DNA of 41,089 bases from VAYN01 sp964540905 (GTDB lineage Bacteria > Actinomycetota > Thermoleophilia > Solirubrobacterales > 70-9): assembly GCA_964540905.1 (NCBI GenBank), contig CAZIOS010000024.1, positions 1 to 41,089 on the forward strand. The letters run 5' to 3'. Of this stretch, positions 1-7,054 are shown piece by piece (position 1 is the first letter of the stretch; each line of letters begins with the position of its first letter). The position numbers and the translations under genes were made by a program. The notes below the pieces were generated by a model. It saw nothing but the letters and a program-made list of their open reading frames with translations, did no database searches and had not been told where the DNA came from.

Positions 1-661
1 GGATCGGCGTCATCACCTCGCGCGCCTCCTGCTCGTGCAGGTGGAAGACGCCGCCCAGCATCCCCGCCTCGCCGGGGTCGAGGGTGCCGCCGATCCGCGA
101 GCTGTCGATGATCTGCTTCAGGTCCTCGGCGGTGTGGCGCTGCTCGAGGTCGCCGGGGTTGACGCCGAAGAGGCGGACGATCGAGTTGGAGACGGCGCTC
201 AGCGCCATCGTCACCGGCGCCGTCGCGACCCGGAACCAGTTCAGCGGCCGCGCCACCCGCCGCGCCGTGCGCTCGGCGTTGGCGATCGCCAGCATCTTCG
301 GCACCTGCTCGCCGATGCTGATGTGGACGGCGGTGACGATGATGAAGGCGAAGGCGACCGAGATCGCCGCCGCGGCCTCGTGCGAGAGGCCGCCGAAGAT
401 CGGTTCCAGCAGCTTCGAGAGCGAGGGCTCGCCGAGGAAGCCGATCCCGATCGAGGCGACGGTGACGCCGATCTGGCAGGCGGAGAGCGATTCTTCGATC
501 TTGTCGAGCTGCTCGACCACCTCCTCGGCGCCGCTTTCGCCTTCCTCGGCCAGCTGCTCGACTTTGCCGCGGCGGCTGCGCACCAGCGCGAACTCAGCGG
601 CGACGAAGAAGCCGTTGATCGCAATCAACAGCAGAAGGAGGACGAGCAGGAGGACGCTCAT
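1..661 (-). CDS. CNNM/CBS-domain membrane protein (HlyC/CorC family), partial
   Basis: The reverse strand reads continuously from an ATG at 661 to the left edge, giving 220 codons without a stop. The first helix (VLLLVLLLLLIAINGFFVAA) is followed by AEFALVRSRRGKVEQLAEEG, typical of the CNNM (DUF21) transmembrane domain. The segment SACQIGVTVASIGIGFLGEP and the motif GEQVPK match the family signature, where GExxPK is usual. The visible end (EQEAREVMTPI) is the junction into the first CBS domain. Family members are implicated in divalent-cation efflux or homeostasis, but the substrate cannot be read here. The gene is cut by the window edge, so the CBS pair and any CorC_HlyC domain lie outside. 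A possible -10 on the reverse strand is TATATT at 717-722, about 55 bases upstream. Confidence 0.93.
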   Translation of the reverse strand, partial: MSVLLLVLLLLLIAINGFFVAAEFALVRSRRGKVEQLAEEGESGAEEVVEQLDKIEESLSACQIGVTVASIGIGFLGEPSLSKLLEPIFGGLSHEAAAAISVAFAFIIVTAVHISIGEQVPKMLAIANAERTARRVARPLNWFRVATAPVTMALSAVSNSIVRLFGVNPGDLEQRHTAEDLKQIIDSSRIGGTLDPGEAGMLGGVFHLHEQEAREVMTPI

Positions 662-767
662 CGGCTATGCGGCCCGGTACTTCGGGCTGGGACGTCCTCG
701 GCCATTCGGCGCACGCAATATAGCTGCCCGATCTCTTGGCTTTTTGGATAAATGCGATATTGACCAA

Positions 768-1331
768 ATGACGCACGTTGCAACGCTCAGTGAGATGCTC
801 GAAGAGGTGGTCCGCCGCGGCGAGGCGACGGGCATGGAATCGGACGCCCACGAGCTGCGCGGAGAGCTGGAGGGACGGCTGGCGACCGTGCGCGGCGCGC
901 TGGGCGGCGCAACCAGCCCGCGGGTGATCGCGCTGGAGCGGATCGACCCGCCGCGGGTGGCCGGCTTCTGGATCCCGGAGATGATCTCGATCGCCGGCGG
1001 CGAGGACGTCGCCGGCGACCCCGGCCTCGCCCCCGCCCAGGTCGGCTGGGGCGCGCTGGCGAGCCTGCGCGCCGACGTCGTCGTGGTCATGCTCGACGGC
1101 CCGATCGAGGACGCCCAGGCGCAGGCGATGGAGCACTGGGAGCGGATCGCCGGGCTCGGCGCCGGCCGCGTCTTCGCCGTCGCCTCCGCCCCGTTCGCCG
1201 AACCGAGCCCGCGCCTGATCGACGGCGTCGAACTGCTCGGGCACCTGCTCCACCCGGACCTGATCGACGCGCCCGGCAACACGCCCTTCACGGCGCTGCG
1301 GGCGCCCGCGCCCAGACCCTCGCCGCGCTGA
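768..1331 (+). CDS. BtuF-like periplasmic-binding domain, C-terminal portion only
   Basis: The 187-residue product has features of the C-terminal half of the cobalamin/siderophore-binding BtuF/FecB family. It has a connecting helix (MLEEVVRRGEATG), then SPRVIALERIDPPRVAGFWI, PEMISIAGGEDVAGD and LRADVVVVMLDGP. The N-terminal lobe, usually over 100 residues and starting with RVVSL.PSATE-like sequence, is absent. No remnant of it is visible in 662-767, which is less GC-rich and shared with the divergent CNNM promoter. There is no signal peptide and no convincing ribosome site before the ATG at 768; ATG 795 is another possible start. The gene is therefore either a decayed 5'-truncated copy or a stand-alone cytoplasmic domain. 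It converges on the rhomboid gene, with 4 bases between the stops. Confidence 0.7.
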   Translation: MTHVATLSEMLEEVVRRGEATGMESDAHELRGELEGRLATVRGALGGATSPRVIALERIDPPRVAGFWIPEMISIAGGEDVAGDPGLAPAQVGWGALASLRADVVVVMLDGPIEDAQAQAMEHWERIAGLGAGRVFAVASAPFAEPSPRLIDGVELLGHLLHPDLIDAPGNTPFTALRAPAPRPSPR

Positions 1332-1335
1332 GTAG

Positions 1336-2163
1336 TCAGGCGACCGCGAGGGCGCCGAGGACGGAGATGATGGCGACCAGCGCCATCACCGCGAACTCGG
1401 CCTGCCGGTGCCGCGGCCCGAGCGCCCCGCGCTCACCGGCGACGATCGCCAGGGCGCAGATCGCGCCGCCGACGAGGCCGCCGACGTGACCGCCGATGCT
1501 GATCCCCGGCACGCTGAGGGTGAAGACCAGGTTGATCACGAGGAGGAAGCCGATCTCGCGGGCGATCAGGCCGAGGCCGCGGCCCCAGGCGATCACGAAG
1601 GCGGCGCTGAAGAGGCCGAAGATCGCCCCCGAGGCGCCGACGGTGAACGCCGCCGCGCCAGAGAAGACCAGGGCGCCGAAGGAGCCCGCCAACAGCGAGG
1701 CGAAGTAGAGGGCCAGGAAGCGTGGCGTGCCGAGGGCTGGCTCGACCAGGCGGCCGAGGAAGAACAGCGCGACCATGTTGAAGAGGATGTGGGTGATGTC
1801 GTAGTGGAGGAAGGCGCCGGTGACGAGCCGGTACCACTCTCCTTCCGCCACCGCCGTGCCGTGGAGGGCGTAGTTGAAGTAGATCGTCGGGCTGATGCTG
1901 TTCAGCCCCCCTCCCCCGCCGGCGATCTCGATCAGGTAGACGGCGACGTTGACCCCGACCAGGACGAAGGTAGCCGGCGAGCGCCAGAAGCCGGCGCCCT
2001 GCTGGCCCACGCCCCGCACCACCTTGGTCCGCTGCCGCATGCACTCCGGGCAGCGCATCCCGACCGGGGTCGGGGTCATGCAGTCGGGGCAGATCGGCCG
2101 CCCGCAGGAGGAGCAGGAGACGGCGGTCTCGCGGTCGGGGTGGCGGTAACAGGTCTCGGCCAT
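1336..2163 (-). CDS. Rhomboid-family intramembrane serine protease with N-terminal zinc-binding domain
   Basis: The 275-residue protein begins with a Cys/His-rich module (C5, H8, C17, C20, C25, C28, C38, C41), resembling a B-box or zinc-ribbon. A rhomboid domain with about six hydrophobic helices follows. The catalytic motif GASG (Ser178) and the partner histidine in GGHVGG (His226) are both present, as is the HILFNM segment of helix 2, so the protease should be active. Rhomboids cleave transmembrane substrates in the plane of the membrane; no substrate can be inferred. The start at 2163 lies 10 bases after a TAGGCT element on the reverse strand (2174-2179) and no strong ribosome site is seen, suggesting a very short leader. 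Confidence 0.93.
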   Translation of the reverse strand: MAETCYRHPDRETAVSCSSCGRPICPDCMTPTPVGMRCPECMRQRTKVVRGVGQQGAGFWRSPATFVLVGVNVAVYLIEIAGGGGGLNSISPTIYFNYALHGTAVAEGEWYRLVTGAFLHYDITHILFNMVALFFLGRLVEPALGTPRFLALYFASLLAGSFGALVFSGAAAFTVGASGAIFGLFSAAFVIAWGRGLGLIAREIGFLLVINLVFTLSVPGISIGGHVGGLVGGAICALAIVAGERGALGPRHRQAEFAVMALVAIISVLGALAVA

Positions 2164-2173
2164 CGGGAGGGGC

Positions 2174-2183
2174 AGCCTACAAT
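2174..2183. promoter_or_regulatory. Overlapping divergent -10 elements for rhomboid (-) and DUF4383-like gene (+)
   Basis: The plus strand has TACAAT at 2178-2183, 8 bases before the ATG at 2192. The minus strand has TAGGCT (2179-2174), 10 bases before the ATG at 2163. The two elements overlap by two bases in a 28-base divergent gap. Such spacing implies transcripts that begin at or just before the start codon. No good -35 is visible. Confidence 0.6.
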
Positions 2184-2191
2184 CGGCGCCG

Positions 2192-2515
2192 ATGCAGGCC
2201 GCCAGCCCAGCCCGGCTCTACGCGACCGCGGTCGGCGCGCTGCTGGTCGTCCTCGGCCTCGCCGGCTTCTTCCACGACCGCTCCGGGCTCAACTTCCTCT
2301 ACGCCGGCAGCGGCGCGCTGGGGCTGCTCGCCGCCCCCTGCGCCCCGCGCCTCTACGCACTCGGCGCCGGCGCCCTCTACACCGCGCTGGCGATCTCCGA
2401 CTTCTCCGGGACGGCCGGCTGGCTGCACCTGGCTCTGGGGCTGCTCGGCCTCGCCGCGGTGGCGGGGACGCCGCGGCTAAAGCCGCGAGCGAAGCCCGCT
2501 GCCGAGGGCTCGTAG
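2192..2515 (+). CDS. Small DUF4383-like membrane protein
   Basis: The 107-residue product has about four short hydrophobic segments: LYATAVGALLVVLGLAGFF, NFLYAGSGALGLLAAP, LYALGAGALYTALAI and GWLHLALGLLGLAAV. The pattern and the opening SPARLYA resemble the DUF4383 family of actinobacterial membrane proteins, whose function is unknown. The last 39 bases overlap the 3' end of the opposite-strand gene at 2477-2833. The ATG at 2192 sits 8 bases after TACAAT, consistent with leaderless expression. The family assignment is by recollection of the pattern and is moderate; that it is a coding membrane protein is well supported. Confidence 0.75.
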   Translation: MQAASPARLYATAVGALLVVLGLAGFFHDRSGLNFLYAGSGALGLLAAPCAPRLYALGAGALYTALAISDFSGTAGWLHLALGLLGLAAVAGTPRLKPRAKPAAEGS

Positions 2516-2833
2516 ACCGCTCTCGCCCTGGCGCCTGCCGCGGCGGCGCAGCTCGATCAGCACCAGCGCCCCGGTCGCGACACCGCCGGCGCCGACGGCG
2601 ATCACCGGCCGCACCCAGTTGCGGGGGTCGCGCAGCGCCCGCAGCTCGCCCTCGGAGAGCTCCTCGGCCCAGTCCGAGAGCTCCTCGGCGGCCGCCTGGG
2701 TGACCGCGGCGAGCGTGTCCTCGACCCGGCTCGAGAGCCGCTCCGGCGGCTCGATCGGGCGCAGCGCGTCGGCGAGCAACTGCTCGACGTCCTCCCAGCT
2801 GCCGGCGCCGGAGCGCTCACTCGGGCCGCTCAT
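2477..2833 (-). CDS. Single-TM hypothetical protein, likely partner of the ECF sigma factor
   Basis: The 118-residue product has an acidic N-terminal helical part (about residues 1-70, with VEQLLADALRPIEPPERLSS). One membrane helix follows (about 74-95, VRPVIAVGAGGVATGALVLI), then a basic tail (RRRGRRQGESGLRALGSGLR). Its start overlaps the 3' end of the ECF sigma gene by 17 bases, so the two are translationally coupled. That position and the one-TM layout are those of a membrane anti-sigma factor, but no zinc-binding HxxxCxxC motif is present. An anti-sigma role is inference from context. The 3' end overlaps the convergent DUF4383-like gene by 39 bases. Confidence 0.75.
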   Translation of the reverse strand: MSGPSERSGAGSWEDVEQLLADALRPIEPPERLSSRVEDTLAAVTQAAAEELSDWAEELSEGELRALRDPRNWVRPVIAVGAGGVATGALVLIELRRRGRRQGESGLRALGSGLRSRL

Positions 2834-3386
2834 CGCTCATCTCCTCCTGCAGCTGCTTGATCGCGCGGTGGATCAACACCTTGGTGGCGCCGTCGGAGCG
2901 CCCCAGCGCCCGCGCGATCTCGCGGTTGTCCATGCCGAGCGCGAAGCGCATGATCAGCGCCTCGCGGCGGTCCTCCGAGAGGTGCTCGAGGTTGGCCATC
3001 ACCTGCCGCAGCTCCTCGCGCCCCTCGGCGATCGCCACGGTGTCGTGGCGGGCGGCGATCGGGTCGGCGTTGTCGAGCGGCGTCTGCGGCCGCCGGGCGC
3101 GGTCGCGGTAGTAGTTGGAGGCGAGGTTGTGGGCGATCCGGATCAGCCACGGCCGCAGCGGCCGCCCGGCGGACTCGCGGCGGGCGCGGTCGAAGTGCCG
3201 GTAGGCCTGCAGGAAGGCCTGCTCGGTCAGATCCTCGGCGTCGTGGTGGTTCCCGACCCGGTAGTAGGAGTAGGAGTAGACGTCGCGCAGGTGGGCCCGG
3301 TAGAAGTCGGAGAAGGCGCGGTCGAGCTCGGCCTTGGCGGCCGGCGCCAGGTCGCCGGGCTCGACATTCTCCGTGGGGTCGCTCAC
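2817..3386 (-). CDS. RNA polymerase sigma factor, ECF/sigma-70 family
   Basis: The 189-residue protein has region 2 at about residues 25-95, with the core-binding segment NHHDAEDLTEQAFLQAYRHF and the -10 recognition helix RPLRPWLIRIAHNLASNYYR. Region 4 lies at about 130-180 (LSEDRREALIMRFALGMDNR followed by EIARALGRSDGATKVLIHRA), a clear sigma-70 helix-turn-helix. The length is typical for an ECF factor. The GTG at 3386 begins MSDPTENVEPG and lies 6 bases after a TAGGCT element, suggesting a leaderless message. It heads a two-gene unit with the single-TM protein at 2477-2833. No binding-site prediction for its regulon is possible from this window. Confidence 0.93.
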   Translation of the reverse strand: MSDPTENVEPGDLAPAAKAELDRAFSDFYRAHLRDVYSYSYYRVGNHHDAEDLTEQAFLQAYRHFDRARRESAGRPLRPWLIRIAHNLASNYYRDRARRPQTPLDNADPIAARHDTVAIAEGREELRQVMANLEHLSEDRREALIMRFALGMDNREIARALGRSDGATKVLIHRAIKQLQEEMSDERPE

Positions 3387-3392
3387 CGGCCA

Positions 3393-3398
3393 AGCCTA
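3393..3398 (-). promoter_or_regulatory. Leaderless-type -10 element (TAGGCT) for ECF sigma gene
   Basis: TAGGCT reads on the minus strand at 3398-3393, 6 bases before the GTG at 3386. It is the same hexamer found at 2174, 31548, 36045 and 39885. No ribosome site fits between it and the start. Confidence 0.5.
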
Positions 3399-3416
3399 GT
3401 GCCCGCTCGGCGGCCA

Positions 3417-5081
3417 TCAGGCGGCCCGCCTGGCGCGCTCGACCCGGCGCAGGCCGGCGACCCAATCCTCGGCGCCGATCTCGCCGCGGATCAGCGCCGC
3501 GAGCCCGTTCAGGGCCTCCGCCGGGCAACCCGCGGCGGCGACCGCCGCGGCCAGCAGCGGCGTCGTGTCCAGCCCCTCGGAGGCCTGGCCGATCAGCCCC
3601 GGGATCTCCGCCGCCGGGGTGCCGGTGCCAAGCAGCTCGCCGGCGCGGCGGTTGCGCCCGGTCGGCGCCATCATCGTCGCCGTCAGGTCGCCGACCCCGG
3701 CCAGGCCGGAGAAGGTCTCGAGCTCGGCGCCGCGGTCGATCGCGTAGCCGATGCACTCGCGCCAGATCTCGGCGGTGGCGATGCCGGCGGCGTTGAGCCC
3801 GTGCGGCTCGGCCGCGGCGGCGGCGAGGGCGGCGGCGTTCTTCGCCGCGCCCGCCATCTCGACCCCGGTGACGTCGCCGGAGCGCTCGCAGACGAGGCCG
3901 GCGCGGTCGAAGACCTCGCCGAGCTGGACCCGCAGGTCGATGTCGGCGGAGCCCAGCACCAGCGCCGCCGAGCCGGAGACCGCCTCGCGGGCGTGGGCGG
4001 GGCCGCCGAGGCAGGCGATCGCGCGGGCGCGCACCCGTTCGCCGACGTACTCCGCCGGCAGCTGCCCCTGCGGCGCAATCAGGCCCTTGGTCAGCAGCAG
4101 GATCGAGGAGCGGCCGCCGACCCGGTCGGCGATCGCCCCGACCGCCTGTGGCAGCGATTTCGAGGGGATCGCGAGGCAGATCAGGTCGAGCCCGTCGAGC
4201 TCGATCTCGGCCGCGGTGCGGACGTCGATCGTCTCCGGCAGCGGCACCCCGGGCAGGTAGCGCGGGTTCTCCCCCGCCGCGGCCATCTCCGCCACCCGCT
4301 CGGCGCTGCGGGCGCCGAGCTGGACCTCGAGCCCGCCGCGGGCCAGCAGCACCGCGACCGCGGTCCCCCAGCTGCCGGCGCCGATCACGGCGGCGCGGCG
4401 CATCGGCGGCAGCCCGCCGAGGTCTTCCCACTGCAGCTGCACGTTGGGCCAGATCCGCGCGGTCACGGTTTCCGCCAGCGCCGGCGAGGGCTCCTCGGCG
4501 CGGGGGAAGGTCATCGCCCGGCCGAGCCTGACCTTGACCTTGCGCGGCCGGATCCGCCAGCCGCGGCGGACGTGTTCGGTGCCGAGCACCGCGGTCGGCA
4601 GCACCGGCGCCCCGGTCTGCAGCGCCAGCCGGCCGACGCCGCGCCTGGGGTTGGAGAGGCTGCCGCGGCGGATCCGCGTCCCCTCGGGGAAGATGCAGAC
4701 GGCGCCGCCGCGCTCGACGATCTGGCGCGCCGTCTCCATCGATTCCTCGTCGGCCTCGCCGCGGCGGATCGGGAAGGCACCGAGCCGGGAGAGGATCCAG
4801 CCCTGCCAGCGGCGCTGGAACAGCTCGATCTTGGCGACGTAGTTCATCGGCCGCCGCCAGGGCAGGCAGCCGCCGATCGCGAAGGGGTCGAGGAAGCTGC
4901 GGTGGTTGGAGGCGACGATCAGGCCCCCCCTGAGGCGGGCGTGCTCGCGTCCGGTCCGCGCGTAGCGGAAGTAGACGAGGAAGAACGGCGTCAGGAAGAC
5001 CCTCGCCAGCAGGTAGAGGGCCCAGTTGACGCTGTGCTTGCGCGTGTAGGCGTGGTAGCTGTCGAGACGCTCAGCGGTCAC
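3417..5081 (-). CDS. Fused 1-acylglycerol-3-phosphate acyltransferase / glycerol-3-phosphate dehydrogenase (PlsC-GpsA)
   Basis: One 554-residue reading frame joins two phospholipid enzymes. Residues 1-226 are a PlsC-type acyltransferase with the HX4D catalytic motif NHRSFLD (His60, Asp65) and the substrate motif FPEGTR (131-136). Residue 227 starts MRRAAVIGAGSWGTA, the NAD(P)-binding start of GpsA. This is followed by the catalytic-lysine region GVEMAGAAKNAAALAAAA and GRNRRAG. GpsA makes glycerol-3-phosphate from dihydroxyacetone phosphate; PlsC acylates lysophosphatidate two steps later. The linker (WPNVQLQWEDLGGLPP) is short and has no stop. A second start at the ATG 4403 could also yield separate GpsA. 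In related actinobacteria plsC and gpsA are often adjacent, so this looks like a gene fusion. The GTG at 5081 is chosen as the start. Confidence 0.9.
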   Translation of the reverse strand: MTAERLDSYHAYTRKHSVNWALYLLARVFLTPFFLVYFRYARTGREHARLRGGLIVASNHRSFLDPFAIGGCLPWRRPMNYVAKIELFQRRWQGWILSRLGAFPIRRGEADEESMETARQIVERGGAVCIFPEGTRIRRGSLSNPRRGVGRLALQTGAPVLPTAVLGTEHVRRGWRIRPRKVKVRLGRAMTFPRAEEPSPALAETVTARIWPNVQLQWEDLGGLPPMRRAAVIGAGSWGTAVAVLLARGGLEVQLGARSAERVAEMAAAGENPRYLPGVPLPETIDVRTAAEIELDGLDLICLAIPSKSLPQAVGAIADRVGGRSSILLLTKGLIAPQGQLPAEYVGERVRARAIACLGGPAHAREAVSGSAALVLGSADIDLRVQLGEVFDRAGLVCERSGDVTGVEMAGAAKNAAALAAAAAEPHGLNAAGIATAEIWRECIGYAIDRGAELETFSGLAGVGDLTATMMAPTGRNRRAGELLGTGTPAAEIPGLIGQASEGLDTTPLLAAAVAAAGCPAEALNGLAALIRGEIGAEDWVAGLRRVERARRAA

Positions 5082-5111
5082 GCAGAGCGCTACACGGCGG
5101 CGGCGTCGCGG

Positions 5112-6116
5112 TTACCAGGCGCTCTCGATCAGCTGTTCGATCTCCTCGCGGCCGGGCGGCCCGGGCGTGAAGGCCAGCTCCGGGCGGACCAGGATCGAGG
5201 CGATCGCCCGCGGCAGCTTGGCGCGGTCGGCGCCGGCGGCGGCGAGCCCGGCCGGTTCGCCGCCGAGCTGGAGCAGGCGCGCTTCGATGTCTTCGGGGTC
5301 GGTCTCGATCGCCGCCGCGAAGTCGACGACCTGCTCCGGCGCGCGGCTCGCCAGCAGCGCCATCGCCCGCGGCAGGATCGCCGCGTTGGTCTCGGCGTGG
5401 GAGCTGCCGCAGACCCGCGCCAGGGTCTGGCAGACGACGTGGTGGAGGCCGAAGAGGCCGGAGTCGATCGCGTAGCCGCAGAGCAGCGAGCCGAGCGCGA
5501 GCGAGGAGCGGTCGCGCTGGTCGCGGTCTTGGTCGAGCGTGGCGGCGATCAGCTCGGCGCCGCGCAGGGCGCAGATCCGCGAGACCGGGTTGGCGAACGG
5601 GGTGTAGAGCGAGTCGGCGCCGTGGGCGAGCGCGTTCATCGAGCTCGCCCGCAGCTGCGCCTCCGGCTGGCTGGTCATCGCCTCGGGGTCGGCGACGACC
5701 AGCTCCGGCCGCACCAGGCCGAGGGCGCGCGACTCGGCCCCGGCGGGAAGGCGGTGGATGCCGGTCATCTCGGCCCCCGACATCGTCGTCGGGACCGCCG
5801 CCACCCGGGCGCCGCTGACCGCGGCGATCGCCTTGGCGACGTCGATCGTGCGGCCGCCGCCGAGCGCGACCAGGGAGCCGGCGCGGATCGAGTCGAGCAG
5901 CCCCGCGGCCAGCTCCGGCACCGTCCCCGGAGCGACCTCGTGCACGGCGCTCGCCGCCGCGGCGAGCTCGGCGGCGCCGGCCAGCGCCCGTGCCGTGCTC
6001 AGCAGCTCGAAGGGCTCGAAGCCGTGCTCGCGCAGCAGCTGCGGCGCCTGCGAAACGCCGCGCTGGCGGCAGACGACGGTGCGTCCGGCGTCGCGCCAGA
6101 TGAACTCGCCGCTCAC
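5112..6116 (-). CDS. Maleylacetate reductase (iron-containing alcohol dehydrogenase family)
   Basis: The 334-residue protein has the Fe-ADH fold order: a Rossmann-like N-terminal half with ALGGGRTIDVAKAIA and VPTTMSGAEMTG, then an all-helical half with ASSMNALAHGADSLYTPFAN and GLHHVVCQTLARVCGSSHAE. The LHH...SHAET spacing is that of maleylacetate reductases (EC 1.3.1.32), which reduce maleylacetate to 3-oxoadipate in hydroquinone and chloro-aromatic breakdown. The reading frame is open further upstream, but the GTG at 6116 overlaps the stop of the dioxygenase gene by four bases (GTGA), giving translational coupling and fixing the start. Pairing with a ring-cleaving VOC dioxygenase strongly supports this function over a generic alcohol dehydrogenase. 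The aromatic substrate is not known. Confidence 0.88.
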   Translation of the reverse strand: MSGEFIWRDAGRTVVCRQRGVSQAPQLLREHGFEPFELLSTARALAGAAELAAAASAVHEVAPGTVPELAAGLLDSIRAGSLVALGGGRTIDVAKAIAAVSGARVAAVPTTMSGAEMTGIHRLPAGAESRALGLVRPELVVADPEAMTSQPEAQLRASSMNALAHGADSLYTPFANPVSRICALRGAELIAATLDQDRDQRDRSSLALGSLLCGYAIDSGLFGLHHVVCQTLARVCGSSHAETNAAILPRAMALLASRAPEQVVDFAAAIETDPEDIEARLLQLGGEPAGLAAAGADRAKLPRAIASILVRPELAFTPGPPGREEIEQLIESAW

Positions 6117-7030
6117 CCCTCCGCGTCCAGCCGCGGGTTCCTCACCGGCCGCAGGTTGGGTTCGACCTCGCCCCGCAGGTGCTCGTAGTCGGGTGGCAGC
6201 GAGAGCTTCTCGCCGAGGTGCTCGAGCGGCTCGTCGACGGTGAAGCCCGGCCCCAGGGTCGCCACCTCGAAGAGGACGCCGCTGGGCTCGCGGAAGTAGA
6301 TCGAGCGGAAGTAGAAGCGGTCGATCTCCGGGGTCGGCTGCGCCCCGGCCGAGATCGCCTTCTCGCGCCACCGCAGGTGCTCCTCGGGGGTCGAGGCCCA
6401 GGCGACGTGGTGGACGCTGCCGGCGCCCTGCAGCCCGCGCTCGCCCGGCGGCTCGTCGTAGAGGTAGCGGCCGCCACGGCGCTCGCCGCGGGCTTCCCAG
6501 GCGCCGTCGACGCGCTCGAACTCGAGCGCGTCGAGCAGAGCGCCGCTGGCGTCGGGGGCGGCGCTGTAGGCACGGACCGCGTGAAAGCCCTGCAGCGCGA
6601 GCTCGGCCGGGATCTCGGGGTGGTCGGCGACCAGCGGCTCGTCGGGGACGTCGACCAGCAGCAGCTCGTGCTCGAGCCCCTCCGGGTCGGCGAAGAGGAG
6701 GCCGGCGCCCTCGCGTCGCGACTCGATCCCGGCGCCGCCGAGGCGCTCGGCCCAGAAGGCGAGCGAGTCCTCGCCGCCGACCCGCCAGACGATCCGGTGG
6801 ACCATGCCGGCGCCGGCGCGCCCGCGCGGCACCCCGGGGTACTCGAAGAAGGTGAGGTCGGAGCCGGCGTCGCCCTTCTCGTCGGCGAAGAAGAGGTGGT
6901 AGACGGTCGGGTTGTCCTGGTTGACCGTCTTCTTCACCAACCGCAGGCCGAGCACGCCGGCGTAGAAGTCGACGTTGCGCTGGGCGTCCTCGGTGATCGC
7001 GGTGATGTGGTGGATGCCCTCCAGCTTCAT
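6113..7030 (-). CDS. Ring-cleaving dioxygenase, VOC/glyoxalase family (PcpA/MhqO-like)
   Basis: The 305-residue protein is built of tandem vicinal-oxygen-chelate repeats. It opens MKLEGIHHITAITEDAQRNV, and the likely Fe(II) ligands are His8, His208 (GSVHHVAWAS) and Glu255 (GVLFEVATLGPGF). This matches the two-His one-Glu triad of hydroquinone-cleaving dioxygenases such as PcpA and LinE, and of the related MhqO group. The gene precedes and overlaps maleylacetate reductase, so the likely pathway is cleavage of a hydroquinone and funnelling to 3-oxoadipate. An additional dehydrogenase would be needed for unsubstituted hydroquinone and is not in this window. The start codon is 24 bases from the divergent gene at 7055. 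Confidence 0.9.
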   Translation of the reverse strand: MKLEGIHHITAITEDAQRNVDFYAGVLGLRLVKKTVNQDNPTVYHLFFADEKGDAGSDLTFFEYPGVPRGRAGAGMVHRIVWRVGGEDSLAFWAERLGGAGIESRREGAGLLFADPEGLEHELLLVDVPDEPLVADHPEIPAELALQGFHAVRAYSAAPDASGALLDALEFERVDGAWEARGERRGGRYLYDEPPGERGLQGAGSVHHVAWASTPEEHLRWREKAISAGAQPTPEIDRFYFRSIYFREPSGVLFEVATLGPGFTVDEPLEHLGEKLSLPPDYEHLRGEVEPNLRPVRNPRLDAEG

Positions 7031-7036
7031 AGCTCA

Positions 7037-7046
7037 CGTATAGCAT
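7037..7046. promoter_or_regulatory. Compact divergent promoter between dioxygenase (-) and SHOCT membrane gene (+)
   Basis: Only 24 bases separate the two starts. The plus strand has TAGCAT at 7041-7046, 8 bases before the GTG at 7055. The minus strand has TATACG at 7042-7037, 6 bases before the ATG at 7030. Both would give leaderless messages. The minus element lacks the final T of the consensus. Confidence 0.45.
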
Positions 7047-7054
7047 CCCTCCCT

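Noticed and set aside
2830..4431. 533-codon minus-strand frame
   Set aside because: Out-of-phase shadow of gpsA and the ECF sigma gene; Arg/Gly-rich low-complexity translation.
2619..6188. 1189-codon open frame on the plus strand
   Set aside because: It is antisense to the ECF sigma, PlsC-GpsA and maleylacetate reductase genes. The translation is low-complexity Arg/Ala/Gly/Asp-rich, typical of an opposite-strand frame in high-GC DNA.
6117..7046. Upstream extension of maleylacetate reductase to 7046
   Set aside because: This part overlaps the dioxygenase gene in another phase and has no homology; the GTG at 6116 gives a full-length family member.
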